A stretch of DNA of 64,000 nucleotides from Bugula neritina (lineage: Eukaryota > Bryozoa > Gymnolaemata > Cheilostomatida > Bugulidae): NCBI GenBank assembly GCA_964035545.1, contig OZ037767.1:14819998-14883997 (forward strand), given 5' to 3'. Position numbers and translations under genes: made by a program. Shown here one piece after another: positions 48,401 through 63,659 of this stretch; position 1 is the stretch's first letter, and the number at the start of each line of letters is the position of its first letter. The notes under the pieces were generated by a model. The model was not told the DNA's origin and did not search any database. It was given only the letters and a program-made list of their open reading frames with translations.

Positions 48401-50437
48401 CGTTTATGCATTAGTAGCGCAGTACTAACTATCGTATCGATCCTTGGTTAAATAATTTACCTGAATGAAAAGTGTAGAGACTTCATTGAGCTTGATTATT
48501 CAAGTAGAAGTGAAACTTATTGATCCTAACTATAAAACATTAATATCTAAAAAACCTAAAATATTTTAAAACAAAGCACAGGAAGTTTGTGTGCATTGCA
48601 TCACAATCTGCAATATTGACATGTAGATGGAAAACCCTCACAGGCTTCCTGTTGTTGAATGAAACTGCAGAGATAACTGGGAGTGAGGGCGTGTCAGTAA
48701 CGTCTCAGTAAAACCTTTTGCACTAGAATAAGGCTAATGACTACTTTTGTAGTATATTGCATTATATTTTGCACTGCTAATTAATGAGATAATTTACTTT
48801 TAGGAGACGACAATGCGTCTACTAATCGCGAGGGAAATGCACTAAGAAGACAACTGACAAAGCCACGGATAACCAATAGTGAGTATATTGTTGTCGATTC
48901 AGCACTCATAGGAAAGTGTTGAGGATAAATTTAGTTTTAGTTACAAGATCCTGTATTTATTTTGTTTTATTGTGTTATATGAAGCATTATATTATTTTGT
49001 TATATTGAATTGTAATAAACTCACTTAAGTTTAAAGTCACCATCCCTGTGAGAAAATCTTTGATGGAAAGGCTTTTGTTAAACCGGGCTATGGACTTGTT
49101 CAGATGGGGCACAGGAACAATTATGACTGAATGCTCTTCCTAACATCACCAACGGCCTTTGTCAGGGCTCAAACCCATGACTTGGTGGTTAATAGGCAAA
49201 TGCTTTAACCCCTAGACCAGGGCTGCTCCCTTGTGTTGTACTGTAGTGCATTCTATTCTATATATTCTAATGTCATTGCTTGACAAAATATGCTTTAATT
49301 AAACTATATAAAAAGTCATTGCGTAGTATCCGACTATAACTAAACCATGAGAATGCAGGGGGTAGTAGTAATGCCCGTAGTACAAATTATTATTTTAGCA
49401 AAGAAATCTGCACCTTCGGCTGGACTACAGTATGTGACTCCAAGCTTCTTGGCTCCAGATGACGGTGAGTTAAACCCCGCCTACAGTGAGTTAAACTCCG
49501 CCCAGATTAAATTAAACTCCGCCCAGAGTAAATTAAGCTCCGCCCACAACTCACAGTTGAAATTTTTTTTAGAAAAATTAAATATTTGCTTCAATTTCAA
49601 AGTTGTGAGTTGACTAAAGTAAGAAATTTAGTGATGCTAGCATGAAGCTAAGCTACTATATTGGCTTCTCATAAACTTGATTACTACTTTGGGCTGTGAA
49701 TTTAATAAGTTAAATCTATGTTCTATAAAACTTCCTTATATGCAATTTGGTCACCTTTCACCGCCCTGCAATATACAAAATATATAATATACAGTGCTCC
49801 CTCTGTATCTCACTAAGCGTTATGTCTCAAAACGCAATTGGTGGCATAATAAAATTATGGATCTGGTCAATTGAGCCATTTGTCTCTATACACACATACA
49901 TAAGCCACAAAACTGGGGTCAAAGCCCTTCTCCTGACTTATGAAATTTTATAAGAAATGAATCCGTGAGATATGTAGGAAGTACTGTAACACAATGTATT
50001 ATACATTATATTATAATACAATGTATAATACAATTTATAATATAATGTATAATACAATTTTATAGTACAATCTAATGTGCAATATAATGTATAATATAAC
50101 CCAATGTATAATATAATATAAATAACATAATTTTACATTATCTTTGTGTTTAGTTTCCAACATTCTCCAACAAGTTGAGAACTCGTCTGGCAACTTGGAG
50201 CAAATGGAGTGGGTAGAGAATGGTTCAAACTCCGGCCTTCATTCTAGATCTTTCGCTCAGCTTGCACAAGCAGTAACCCCTGGATACACACTGCCAGACA
50301 TTTACATGCCTCTCTACGATAGAACATCTGACAAGCAGACGTCAGTTGAACATGACGTCATGTTTGGAGACATGTCCGACACTCAGATGTCAACAGGAGA
50401 GGAAAATTTCTGGGGGGAAGATTTTAAGCCTTTTTAA
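42472..50437 (+). CDS. Rel/NFAT-family transcription factor, NFAT5-like
   Basis: Thirteen exons: 42472-42493, 42912-43169, 43559-43650, 45011-45177, 45672-45879, 46216-46305, 46578-46681, 46718-46929, 47022-47206, 47528-47672, 48804-48878, 49399-49464, 50154-50437. Phases agree and give about 635 residues. The N-terminal third is acidic and Ser/Pro-rich, with a duplicated NEFCV-LEDGDR unit and a PPSYEE motif. From about residue 215 the DNA-recognition loop reads IRPSYPSCEGSRGTIK, mixing the CEG of Rel proteins with the EGSRG-x-x-K of NFATs. An IPT/TIG domain follows (about 385-495: LSLTKCPIEGNVYVGVKGRN, KWRQKAEI, LLFKVPPYP, SFTYS), very like NFAT5 in layout. The last 95 residues are an acidic tail, plausibly activating. 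It should act in the nucleus on GGAA/kappa-B sites. The exon 7-8 join is the least certain: an acceptor at 46717 keeps the frame, while one at 46740 would not. A divergent Rel protein is the alternative. Confidence 0.78.
43052..43189 (+). repeat. 69-bp tandem duplication including exon-2 donor
   Basis: Two copies with period 69, coding two 23-residue units (NEFCVKLEDGDRIPYSGIE and NEFCVPLEDGDRSPYPG). Each copy contains ctg|gtatagaa, so there are two in-phase donors, at 43100/43101 and 43169/43170. Confidence 0.88.
44701..44773 (+). tRNA. tRNA-like sequence
   Basis: The acceptor stem pairs at six of seven positions (gcccctt with taggggc). The A-box part is tagcgtaattggttagagcg, and gttcgaacc forms the B box. 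However, the T stem pairs poorly, and the anticodon arm cctgc-ttgcaa-gcggg has a 6-base loop. It looks like a tRNA-derived copy, not a working gene. In NFAT-like intron 3. Confidence 0.42.
45497..45568 (+). tRNA. tRNA-like sequence, probably decayed
   Basis: It has the ggtgtaatggttag A-box part, ggttcgaaaccc B box and a gaagcca end. The anticodon region (ccttgctagccgg) is altered from the ttgcaa of its relatives. In NFAT-like intron 4. Confidence 0.4.
47226..47420. repeat. Self-complementary TAGTTACTAA low-complexity repeat
   Basis: Loose units such as aatatattaattaactagtt in intron 9 of the NFAT-like gene; many words are their own reverse complement. Confidence 0.75.
49016..49222 (-). mobile_element. 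tRNA-derived SINE, copy 3
   Basis: It matches copy 1 from the actcacttaagtttaaagtc edge through ccatccctgtgag, the taggaagagcattcag-type core and the tRNA-like head (ctaggggttaaagcatttgc on the minus strand). Within intron 11 of the NFAT-like gene. Confidence 0.82.
49465..49550 (+). repeat. 20-21-bp repeat starting at NFAT-like exon-12 donor
   Basis: Four units: gtgagttaaaccccgcctac, then gtgagttaaactccgccca, then two decayed copies with taaattaa in place of gagttaa. The first two both begin with a good donor, 21 bp apart. Confidence 0.87.
50000..50125. repeat. ATAATACAATGTAT low-complexity repeat
   Basis: Short AT-rich units just before the last exon of the NFAT-like gene. Confidence 0.75.
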
Positions 50438-52458
50438 GCAAAATATAATTTATTTCAAGGCTTTAATTTCAAGTTCATTTAGTCAAATATGATGAAATCT
50501 CTGTATACAGTATTTAGTTGTTTTTGACTTGTTTATTGTTAAATTTGATAATTAATTACTATGACTGGCTGGATTTTATTTCCTTGGAAACAGAAAGTTC
50601 ATTTTGATTAAATGGAATCGCTAGCAAAAGTCAATCAACCAAAAATTGTTTCATAAAAGCATTCAATACCGCAAGAATGGTGTGTGTGTATTGGTATCCA
50701 TTCGTCTCTCTCAGGTGGTAAACTTAAAATCTAAATGTAATTACATTATGAATAAAACAATTTTATTTACTGTTTGTTTTTAAACCATCTTTAAACAGTA
50801 CTAAATGAATAATTTGAGTTTCACGGTAGATATTTGTCGTGCAGTAAATAAATTGTTGTTATACTTTATAATTCATAACTTATTGGGTGTAGGATGTATA
50901 TAAATATTATTCTTCAGTTGTGTAGTAATTTTCTTACGTATATATTATGTCATTTGAGGTCACTCTTGGCTTTCAAATTACTTTCTATATCAAATCGTTC
51001 CTTATTTAACAGATACAGCTTGACTTTTTCAGCTATTATATTTTTATTACGTATTGTACGCGCATGTTGAAAATACAATTATTTACTTTATAAGATTCCT
51101 ACCTTGCAGTATATGTGTACTTTGTTGCTATGCCTCAAGTTAAAATGCTAAAATCGCCATGAACAATTTTCGTTTATGTGATATATTGAAACAAAAATCA
51201 GGCATGTGCATTAAGTGAAAATCTTTTTGAGAAAAGCCTGTGTTCTAGACATAAATGTAGCAAAAAAGTTATAAAAATTAAACATAACCATAATCAGCAT
51301 GTATGTACTTGGAATATACTAGCAAAGCAAAGTCTGTGAGTAAACATTTTACGGAGTAATATAAAAAAAAATTGCAAGTCATTGAATATTTTTACAGGTT
51401 AGCAATTTCTGGTTAGTAAAATACCAATTTATGAAAAAAAACAACATTAATAAGTCACTTTGCTAGCCAATAGGAACAACTGTTACATATGAATGTAACC
51501 TCAAATAACATGCTAGACGATTTGCTATACAATATAATAGCATTTTTTGCCTTCTTGAGCAATGCATCTCCTTTTCTGAAGATTCCAAATTTATAATCTT
51601 TAGCAAATGCTTTAATGCTAGAAAATTTTGATATGAAACATAGTTATGTGACATAACTTAGAAGTTGTTTATTTGACAACAAAAAGGTTTGGGTACTTTG
51701 CATTTCATTATTTCCTATCACTGGTCTTAATTTTTCTTACGAAGTTATATAACACTGAATAATTTTTATATGTCAACTTTGGCAAGGTTCAGGGCTATCA
51801 GCTGCTTTTCTTGATTGCATATTGCTATCAAATGCAGGTTAGCAGCTGATTCCTTCAATATAATATAGCCCACTGCAAGCAAGTCAAAAACACTGAGTTT
51901 GCACAGACTTTAAGCAGAGTTTAACCTTGCATCCGGAATCCCCAATTATAAAGAGGGACATAACTCCGCATTGCGATGGAATAAGCAATGAACACATAAA
52001 AAATAGTGATTTGCAAGTAAATAAGTGTTTTACAGAAAATGGTTTGCAAAAAGCAACTCCTAAGCAATTATTAGATCGATTCATGGTGTGTAGGGGAAGA
52101 TAATTCTTACTTTGGATAAAAAACCCGAAACCTAAAATAAATAATTCAAACAGAGTATTATTGCAATCCTTCCTAATGGGGCTGAGCAAAATCTAAAATC
52201 TTGAAAACAAATTTGAAACAAAATTTTTCAAAGTTGGCACACTTCAATAAAATATTAAAAATTAATATATATATTGATGCAAAATTGTTAAAGGATATCA
52301 TTTGCAAACCCTTTTTTACTTTTTTAAACTGTATAAGGCAAAACCATGAAGATATAAAAATAAAGTTCGAAAGTTGAAAAAAGTATCAAAACTATTATTA
52401 GTAATAATAATTTGAGATAAAATAAAAATAGTGTTAGTTAAACAGCCTTCAGTCCACT
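50438..52458. other. 3' regions of convergent NFAT-like and TRIM genes
   Basis: No gene was recognised. A plus-strand AATAAA at 50751-50756, 314 bp past the stop of the NFAT-like gene, is the best polyadenylation signal for it. I saw no clear AATAAA on the minus strand close to the TRIM-like stop. Confidence 0.6.
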
Positions 52459-55400
52459 TTAGCTGATGACGCATACACTGCTTCCTTCTCTAGAGGTTGA
52501 GAGGCCATTATTAGACGCAAGATACAATCTCTTCCCATCTACAGCCATATCGTGCTTTATATCTGAAGTGAGTGAGTGCACCTCAGTGTAACCCAACTTT
52601 TCACCTGGAAATGAATGAACTAAACATGGAACTGCTGCAGTATAAGATAAATTTACATTGGTCTGTAAATAGCAAAATCTAGTTGGCAGTAACAGCATTT
52701 ATATAAAAAAATATGTTTGGTCACTTAAACTATTTGATATTTTTAAAAAGTCTATCTAAGATTATTAGTAAAACAAAGCGTGTTCAAATTTGTTGATTAT
52801 CAAGTAAGAATTGCAAAAACGTTTTTTCAACTCTATTATTACTACAATCAAATCTGGCAATATATACAAAATTGTTAATGAAATGTTTTTGGACACGAAA
52901 GGTATATTATATTGTAAATTATTGAATGGTTAATAGTTTGAATTTTTTATATTTACCTTCAGGGGACAGTACAGTGAGAGTTCTTTTGTTTAGTCTCTTC
53001 ACCCAAATCTGTCCGTTATTCCTATCAACTGAGATCCCTGTGCAGTTGGCGTGTCCAATCTGCCATTTGCAGCGACCATTTTTGAACATGAATACGCTTT
53101 TAGCTTCTGTATCACTAACGACTAATCCATCCTTACCATAAGGCTTTATATGTATCGGAAACTCAAAGGAAGGGTGAGTAATCTTACCAACTTCATTTCC
53201 ATCATCATTAAATGTGACTACAGATTTTTCCTTAGGGTTACTAACAAAGACCTCTCCATTTACCACAGCAATTTTTCCTGCTCGAAACTGGGTTGTCCAT
53301 CTCTTGAGTTGCACTTTTAAATCTAGGCTATAAACTTCTACTGTGCGATCACTGCATTGGGCGTAGACTTTCCCGCCATTTTCGCAAACGCTCCATATAG
53401 CTCCACTAGTCTTTACAGAGCTCGTTAAAGTGTCAGAACGATTATATGACTTAAGTAGTCCAGCAAAAGTACCAGCAATTGCCTCCCCTTTAGATGAGAA
53501 GCAGACGGAAGTGACTTCTTCACTAATTAGAGATTCTGTCATTGTGATAGATTTTATGATTTGGTCCTCTTCTTCCTTCTCCATCTAAAAACATATTTTT
53601 GAAACTATAAACTCTCTTGTCACTTGGTACTTTTTGTGTTATCAGAAAGCACGGGTGGCACTGATTAAATCCTACACAATGCATAAAATGAACTTCATTA
53701 TACAATACAGAAAAACTAAAATATCATTAATTTTGATATTAATAAGGCATTTTGCTTATACTATGTTAGTAATAAGTTTATCTAGTAAAATAAAAAGTTC
53801 GCTTAAAGGTAACAGATCTTTAAGTATTTTAATTGTATTTTAAATTATCTGAGTTGTTGAAGTTAAATATAAAAAGCTTGATGATTCAATACCGCATTGA
53901 CTTCCCTGTTCAGTACTACAATATAATATATTATGGAATGAGACTGAAACTGGCGATTAGAATAACCATACCTCTTCAATCTCATTTTCATTTGTACTTT
54001 CAGGATTAGCTTCTGGTTTGGTAGTTGTCTTCTTTAATGCTGAGAGAAAGAAGATGACTCATCATCAATTTTAGATAAAATGGCACAGGTAATAATGGCA
54101 CAATGAAAATGGTACAGGTAAAAATGGCACAGGTAAAAATGGCACAGGTAAAAATTGCACAAACTCAAAGTAGGTAAAAATGGCACACTGATGTTAAACT
54201 TTCTCAACCCCAAATCCTCCACCCAAAATTGAAGCTCTCAACCCTTAAACCCCAATCTCAAACCCCTATTCCAAACCCTAATATTGAAAATGTGCTATTT
54301 TTTCTTGCTTTGCCATTTCTGCTCACTATTACCTGTGCCATTATTACCTGTGCCATTTTGCCTGTGCTATTTTTACCTGACACTCTCATCATATAACTAT
54401 TTGTCTGTCAATATTACTATTGCTTTATTATGAGGTCTTTAAAAAGGTGCGATAAACATCATTTTGAAGTTTTAGCCTGCCATAAAGTTCACATATATAG
54501 TTACTTTACCATTTGACTATAAGTTCAAGAGCTAATATAATTTTCCCAAGCATAAGAACTGATGCAAGGAGGTCTCCGATTGTTAAAAAAGTCATTGAGC
54601 CAACTGGTTCAAAATTTTTCCAAGCAGAATGTAAACATGCATACATCAATTCGATAATTTATAATGAATTTACAAATTTTATGTTTTATGACATCACAGC
54701 TCTTAAATCTCATAATCGGACTATTACTCATTATACACTTACTCATGTTTTCCACAAATTGGATTTTCTCAACTTCATTATCATTAGCAGCCATGGCACT
54801 GTAAAGTTTGAGCACTTCCTTCTTGTGTTCCATCTTCTTGATCATACTCTCTAACTGAAATAATGTGATGTCTTCTCTTTAATTAAACGATTAGTAATTC
54901 ATTCATAGCTTTCACCTAAATTTATAATATGATATTCATGCTTTTCAGCCAATATATTATTTACACTAAACCTTCTAACTAAAATACCTTTCAACTACTA
55001 TAAAAATATGATTTGCAAAATGTGCAATGCGTTTGCAAAACAGAAACCAGAGTCTTTGTTACCTAAAGCAGTTTCTTATTTAGCTGGGCCAAATGCTGTG
55101 GCCAGAAAACAATTGTGATTCAAGACTTTCATTTATTTAGTCCCTCTTCATGTGCTATCAGCTGTTTCATGCTTTAAAATTCAAATTTGAAATGAATGAA
55201 CAAATGAAGGATGCAATGTTTATTTTTATAGACCAAATTTTAAGCCCAAAGTTAAAGCAAGCACTCCTTCTGTCATTACATGCAGTTTTATACAAGTGTA
55301 TATGAAATTATAATCCTTAGGAGTTGTGTTACCTCATCCTCCACCTTTTTTTTCCAAACTTCCAGAACATTCTGAGCGTTTGTAGTCAAGTCGACTAAAT

Positions 55401-56881
55401 CTAAGGGCTGGTGACCTTCGGCATTCTCGTCGCATCTGGTTTTTGAAACGCATCTACAATTTATTGAGAATTAAATATTTTCAATATAATATAATATAAT
55501 TTAACGTAATATAATATAACAGAATATAATATGATATAATATATTATTTAGAACTTGAAGGGTTTAAAAATTATAGCTATTTGTTTATTTATCATAACTT
55601 TATTTAAATTTAAAATACTTCCCATAACATTACAAAAAATGATATGAAATGTTTGCGGTTTATAATTTTTATACACTTATATTACAATATTGTATTATAT
55701 CATGATCCTATGTCATATCATATTTTATCATGTTATATTACATTATTCTATTATATTGTAATATATATTATGTATATTATGTTGTATTGTATTTATATTA
55801 TATTTATAGATTACACCATTATAGCTAGTATATATACAATAGATTGAGGATATTCATTTTGTACTAATTGAGAAATTATTTTAAGCACAAACTTACATCT
55901 TGTATAATTATGTAGATTTAAAGGTTTTACTAACTTGTAGCAGAGAAAAGTAGAGCAACTTTGACATCTTGCTCCTACTTCACTTTCACAGTATTTGCAT
56001 GCAGTTTTCCCTAAGAAAAATCAACCAAAAAGAAAGATAATTCCAAATTATATTTTGCAGTGAGCAAAAGTGATCATAATTATGGTGTAAAAGGAGATAT
56101 AAAAATGCCCTATCTTAAGTACTAATGCACTTTACCTCTGTTTTGATTGGTGGAATCCAGATCTTGTAGCTGATCTCTAAAGTACTGAGTAAGTCTGCAC
56201 AATGGAAAGCCTTGTAGAGGTATGTTATAGTTGGTTCTACATGTTGGACACTTCACTCTAAGTCCACGATCAGCTAACTGCCCTGTAGATGTTATAGTAG
56301 TGTACAGTTACACACTGGTACAGTAGTACACAGTAGCATAGTAGTATAGTAATATACAGTAGTATAGTACACACAGTAGTATAGTAATATACAGTAGTAT
56401 AGTATAGTAGTACACAGTAGTATAGTAGTATAGTAATATACAGTAGTATAGTATAGTAGTACACAGTAGTACACAGTAGTACACAGTGGTATAGTATAGT
56501 AGTATACAGTAGTACACAGTAGTATAGTATAGTAGTACACAGTAGTATAGTATAGTAGTACACAGTAGTATAGTATAGTAGTACACAGTAGTATAGTATA
56601 GTACACAGTAGTATAGTATAGTACACAGTATAGTATAGTATAGTAGTACACAGTAGTATAATATAGTAGTACACAGTAGTATAGTATAGTAGTACACAGT
56701 AGTATAGTATAGTAGTACACAGTAGTATAGCATATATGAGTAAACGCTGACCTATGCAGTCACCACACAGCCGATGCTGACAAGGCAGCAGGTGCAGAGG
56801 TTTACTCCCATAACATATGCAGCAGTTCAGCTCTTCAACAGCCTCTTTTGTGAGGAAAAATGATTTCTCCCTTGTTACCAT
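52459..56881 (-). CDS. TRIM-type RING E3 ligase with NHL-like propeller
   Basis: Eight exons in transcript order: 56752-56881, 56136-56282, 55935-56010, 55333-55453, 54743-54854, 53972-54039, 52957-53584, 52459-52604. Phases agree and give about 475 residues. A C3HC4 RING lies at about residues 17-65 (CCICYGSKPLHLLPCQHRLC, then CPTC). A B-box-like zinc domain follows at about 95-135 (CKYCESEV, CQSC, CYKCVSKTRCDE, GH). A helical region likely to form a coiled coil spans about 135-200 (VWKKKVEDE, MIKKMEHKKEVLKL). The C-terminal 245 residues form repeated beta blades (ICENGGKVYAQ-like, GISVDRNNGQIWV, MAVDGKRLYLASNNG), as in NHL propellers. RING-B-box-coiled-coil order defines TRIM ligases, so ubiquitin transfer with substrate binding by the propeller is expected. 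It is close in plan to TRIM2/3/71 but lacks the filamin domain and is shorter; the propeller may be incomplete. Confidence 0.87.
54073..54377. mobile_element. MITE-like element, GGCACAGG family, copy 2
   Basis: The left end has five tandem aaaatggcacaggtaa-type units and the right end has inverted units (attacctgtgccat). The centre contains ccaaaccctaatattgaaaa, matching copy 1 at 32888-33080. In an intron of the TRIM-like gene. Confidence 0.72.
55480..55860. repeat. AT-rich low-complexity stretches
   Basis: Two blocks of ataatataatataa-type words in an intron of the TRIM-like gene; nothing else seen. Confidence 0.7.
56290..56735. repeat. Minisatellite filling TRIM-like intron 1
   Basis: Units of agtagtacacagtagtatag with variable length occupy nearly all of the 469-bp intron between the two RING exons. 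Long Tyr/Thr/Leu-rich minus-strand frames over it are artefacts. Confidence 0.93.
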
Positions 56882-59365
56882 TTCTTCAGGCAGTTTATAA
56901 CAGTATCAGTGCCAGTAATAGTACTATTAACAGTAGCGGTATAAGTAACAGTACTAGCTATAGTATCAGTAGCACTAATAGCACTAGTCAAAGTAACAGT
57001 ACTAGGTACCAGTAGCAGTAAGTACTAGTCAAAGTAACAGTACTAGTACCAGTAGCAGTAAGTACTATAGTCAAAGTACCGGTACTAGCTTATATAGTAA
57101 CAGTATCAGTATTAGTGACAGTAACAGTACTAGTAATAGATGACAATTCCAGTAGTAGAGATAGCCAGTACCAGTAATAGACTGCAGTTGCTTAGTCTAC
57201 CAGTTAGTAAGTAAACCACTATTCGCTACGTTATTGTGTGCTAAGAGCAGGTAAAATGGCAGAACCTGGTTGCTAGGACTCTGATTAAAAAGTTATATTG
57301 GCCTTAAATGCTCTTAAATACTTTCTGTAAGAGAGCATTGTTATGCAATCTCTCAACTGTGAACGCGAGTGACCTGGTTATTCAGCACCAGTTTGTTTAA
57401 TTGTGAAAATGCAAATACTAACTGCTCTTGCTTGTATTTTGTTTTGATTTAACAAGTGGTTAAGTAAGTTCAATTAAAATTTTTTTGCATATTTCTTTTC
57501 TTTGCTTATAGCATAATATGCATGCTACACAAAATAAATTCGCCAAGGACGGATGCTTTCTATTTACAGTATAGCTGTAGAATGATTGTTTTGTTTGAAG
57601 TAGCGATTAAAGGTGCACATTGAGTCTCTATAAACAGCCCTGATGCTGTTTCTATTTTTGTATTCAAGTTGTATTATGACTTACTTTGTGTGGATTTAAG
57701 TTATGTAACACCTTATTAAATACTTACACATTCTAAAACATAGTTAATTGGCTAGATTTTGTGAATACACATATATATCTATATAAATGACACAATGATT
57801 ACTTGACAATGAAAGTCAATTAGAACTATAAGTTTTAGCTATTTTTAAGCTGAATTCATTTTACAGTGAAAGTCCAAACTAAGACAAAATGTTTTAGAAC
57901 TGAAGAGTATAGGATAATATATAAACAGCAATGTCTCAAATATAAACTAATGTTTGAGACATCGCTGTTTATATAGTATCCTTCGATAACCATTATAACA
58001 GAATATTGCCTCTAAAAAGTGTCAAGTTATATTTTCTGCTATATAACTAAAGATGTAGAAACACAACATACCTAGCTACACCTGGTTATAACTGCCACTT
58101 AATACTATCAGATATTGCATTCACTTAATAGCACTGCTATGTCATGTTTAAAGAAAATATTGTGTTTATATGTTATTGTATTTTGCACTTAAATTTTATT
58201 CTATCATTGCTCCAACTTTTTAAATGAATACAAAAATATACACTAAACAGGAAATAAAAAGTAAATTATTGCGGTTGATATTTATGATTGCCAAATAACA
58301 ACATAACAGCTGCCTGTTTTAGCGAAAACTCCATAAAATTAAACTCAATATCTATGCAAAGATAATTTAGGTTTATTTTATTCTAATTTTAGAATTATTT
58401 TGGATATAACATGGCATTATTCTATAAATATAAAAATATGTAACTTCTGTAAAGAAAGAGTGTAAAATTGATCATAATATGAAGTGCCAATGTCTGTTTT
58501 CATATCCAGCTTAGAAAACCTGTAGGCCTGTCATTTTCTTTTATGTTATACTTTATAGTTTTTTTCTGCTTGTTGTCTACACATAAAATAGCTGCTATAT
58601 AATATCGTATTTTGTTGTGTAAGGATTAACCAAAGCAAGTTTTCATTTTGTATACACAGCTCTTTATTAGAAATACATATCTATGCAAGCATTAATATTT
58701 ATTACAAAAGTTAGTTAATCAAATTATCATTTAATTATATGCCTGTTTTTAATCAAAATATATATGTAATGTTAATACAAAGTGTTGCAAATCTTTACAG
58801 AATGAAAGAATCAACAAATAGTTGTGTGTATTTTGTGATGAATTGGACTAGTTTATTATACTCACTTCACTATAAAAGAGTTTGAAGCATCATGGTGGAA
58901 ACAATATTGGAAATGAAGTGAAAATATGTGAATTTTTACATAGTTGAATGCATGACTGTGTTATCACAGTTAAAAGTGATAAATACTAATTTTTCATTAG
59001 AAATCAGAATTACCTAAAAATTAAAAAAATATGCTCTATATTGTTCTGTATAAAGGGAGTGCAATAAGATTGTACAAAGATTGTGCGAAAAATGCACACA
59101 AATTTTATGTTGAAGCTTAGCTCATATCAAACATAGCCTTGATGTCTTTAAAAGTTGGAGTCAGTAAAGTACGTCATACGCTGTTTAAAAGATATCAAGC
59201 AAAAAACACCAAATGTAAAAAATAAAATTAGGTCAAAAGTATATAAAATTAGGTCATGATCTGTTTGCATTATCGTGCTGTAAAATATGATACTGTTAGC
59301 TCCTAAGCGATCAGCTACATAGAGATTTCAAACCCAATGAATATATTTTACTAACGATATAGCTA
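56882..59365. other. 5' flank of TRIM-like gene and intergenic DNA
   Basis: No gene was recognised. 56890-57190 is rich in short words of the agtaacagtactagta type, directly upstream of the TRIM-like start codon. A 72-bp hairpin is at 57911-57982. The rest is AT-rich and featureless to me. Confidence 0.65.
57911..57982. ncRNA. Hairpin, possible microRNA precursor
   Basis: Arms of about 30 bp (aggataatatataaacagca... and ...tgctgttt-like partner ending tatcct) pair with two mismatches around a 12-base loop. Length and shape suit a microRNA precursor on either strand, but a small palindromic insertion relic would look the same. Confidence 0.35.
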
Positions 59366-62205
<2,840 letters not shown>

Positions 62206-62561
62206 CTGTAAAGGAATTTTATTCATATTAAACTTAAATAAAATGTCATGTGACTGAGCCATAAGCCTATCGGAGATGAGATGACAAAGGACTGATAACT
62301 TCTAATAATCTGTATAATAACGGCTATATTTTTATAAATATTTAGACAGCATTATTACTTGTTTTGTAAATATTCTATTATTATGCATTATTATATTTTG
62401 AGTTTATATATTTTATTCAGTGTATTTTATACTATTAACATATAATGTTATTACCAGTAAGATGTCTAGTGCTATGCGTGACTTTGTTCTCATGTTGCTT
62501 TGTTTATAACTCTTTGCAGAGAGCAAATATTGCTGCTCAGCAACAGCCCAGCTTTCAAACT

Positions 62562-62700
62562 CATATGGCTTAGGTTTCAACATTCACATAGCTTAGGTTT
62601 CAACATTCACGTGGCTTAGATTTCAACAATCCTATAGCTTAGATTTCAACATTCACGTAGCTTAGGCTTCAACATTCACGTAAGTTAAGTTTCAACTAGT
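62562..62700. repeat. 23-bp minisatellite, about 6 copies
   Basis: Units of cttaggtttcaacattcacg plus tag with scattered changes. Confidence 0.85.
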
Positions 62701-63659
62701 CCACAAATGCTCCACAAAAATTTGGATTCAAATAAAGAAAGATGCCCAAAGCTTCATAGCACGTGAACATTTCAAACGAGATATTGATTCTCAGAGTTGA
62801 TGGTCAACATTTAATACGAGGTCAATACTCTCAATACATTTATACGCCAGAAGTTTAATTGATTTTTCCTGCTGCAATGTTAGTTTCATTCAGGAGAAAG
62901 ATTTATTCAGGGGTTCAGACAGTAAAAAAGGAACTATGAGACTCATTTCATCACTTCCTTTGAAATGCTGTCAGATGTTAACAGGATTTCCAAACTTCCA
63001 CAGAATCTCTTTTCATACAAACACGTTCTATGGAATTAAATCAAGCAAATTTTCTTCTCAACGCAATTTAAACTTGCTTTAAAACGAAGCAAGAAAACAC
63101 ACTGAATGTTGTTGGAGTCTTGAAAAACCTATGAAAGTAATTCCTAAAGAGATGAACTTTAACATCAATACTGGCTGACAGTAAAGACTGCTTCAAGCAA
63201 CTAGAACTTGGAGCAACCTCACTCCAATATAAGTGATATTTATTGAATTGACAAACATATAGAAAATCAATATTATCAATACATGTATAGCGAAGTGAAG
63301 GTCATACTCAATATAAGATTCTATATAAAACCATGTTATACACTCTCCAACCATACAATGCCTGTACTATCTTACGAGTGTAAAGTATCTTTTCTGTGTA
63401 TAGTAACCCCTGTACTTGATTGTGTATGTATTACACAGGTCATATAGTAAAATAACGACATACTATAATATTGTATGGCCATAATATGCTATTATGACTA
63501 TATAATAGCACAGTTAGACTAGCAAGGTTAAATATATATTTTATTATAGATTAATGCATCTATTTCGAATAGCTGTTACTTTGCTATTATATTGTATATA
63601 TGGTAGTTAGGCACGGCTGAATACTTAATAGTCTATACTCTGTGTCAAGATCTTTATAC

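Noticed and set aside
56270-56881. A long minus-strand frame continuing from the RING exon into Tyr/Thr/Leu repeats
   Set aside because: The RING frame leaves through a good donor at 56751, and joining to 56282 completes the C3HC4 pattern in phase; the read-through part is the intron minisatellite.
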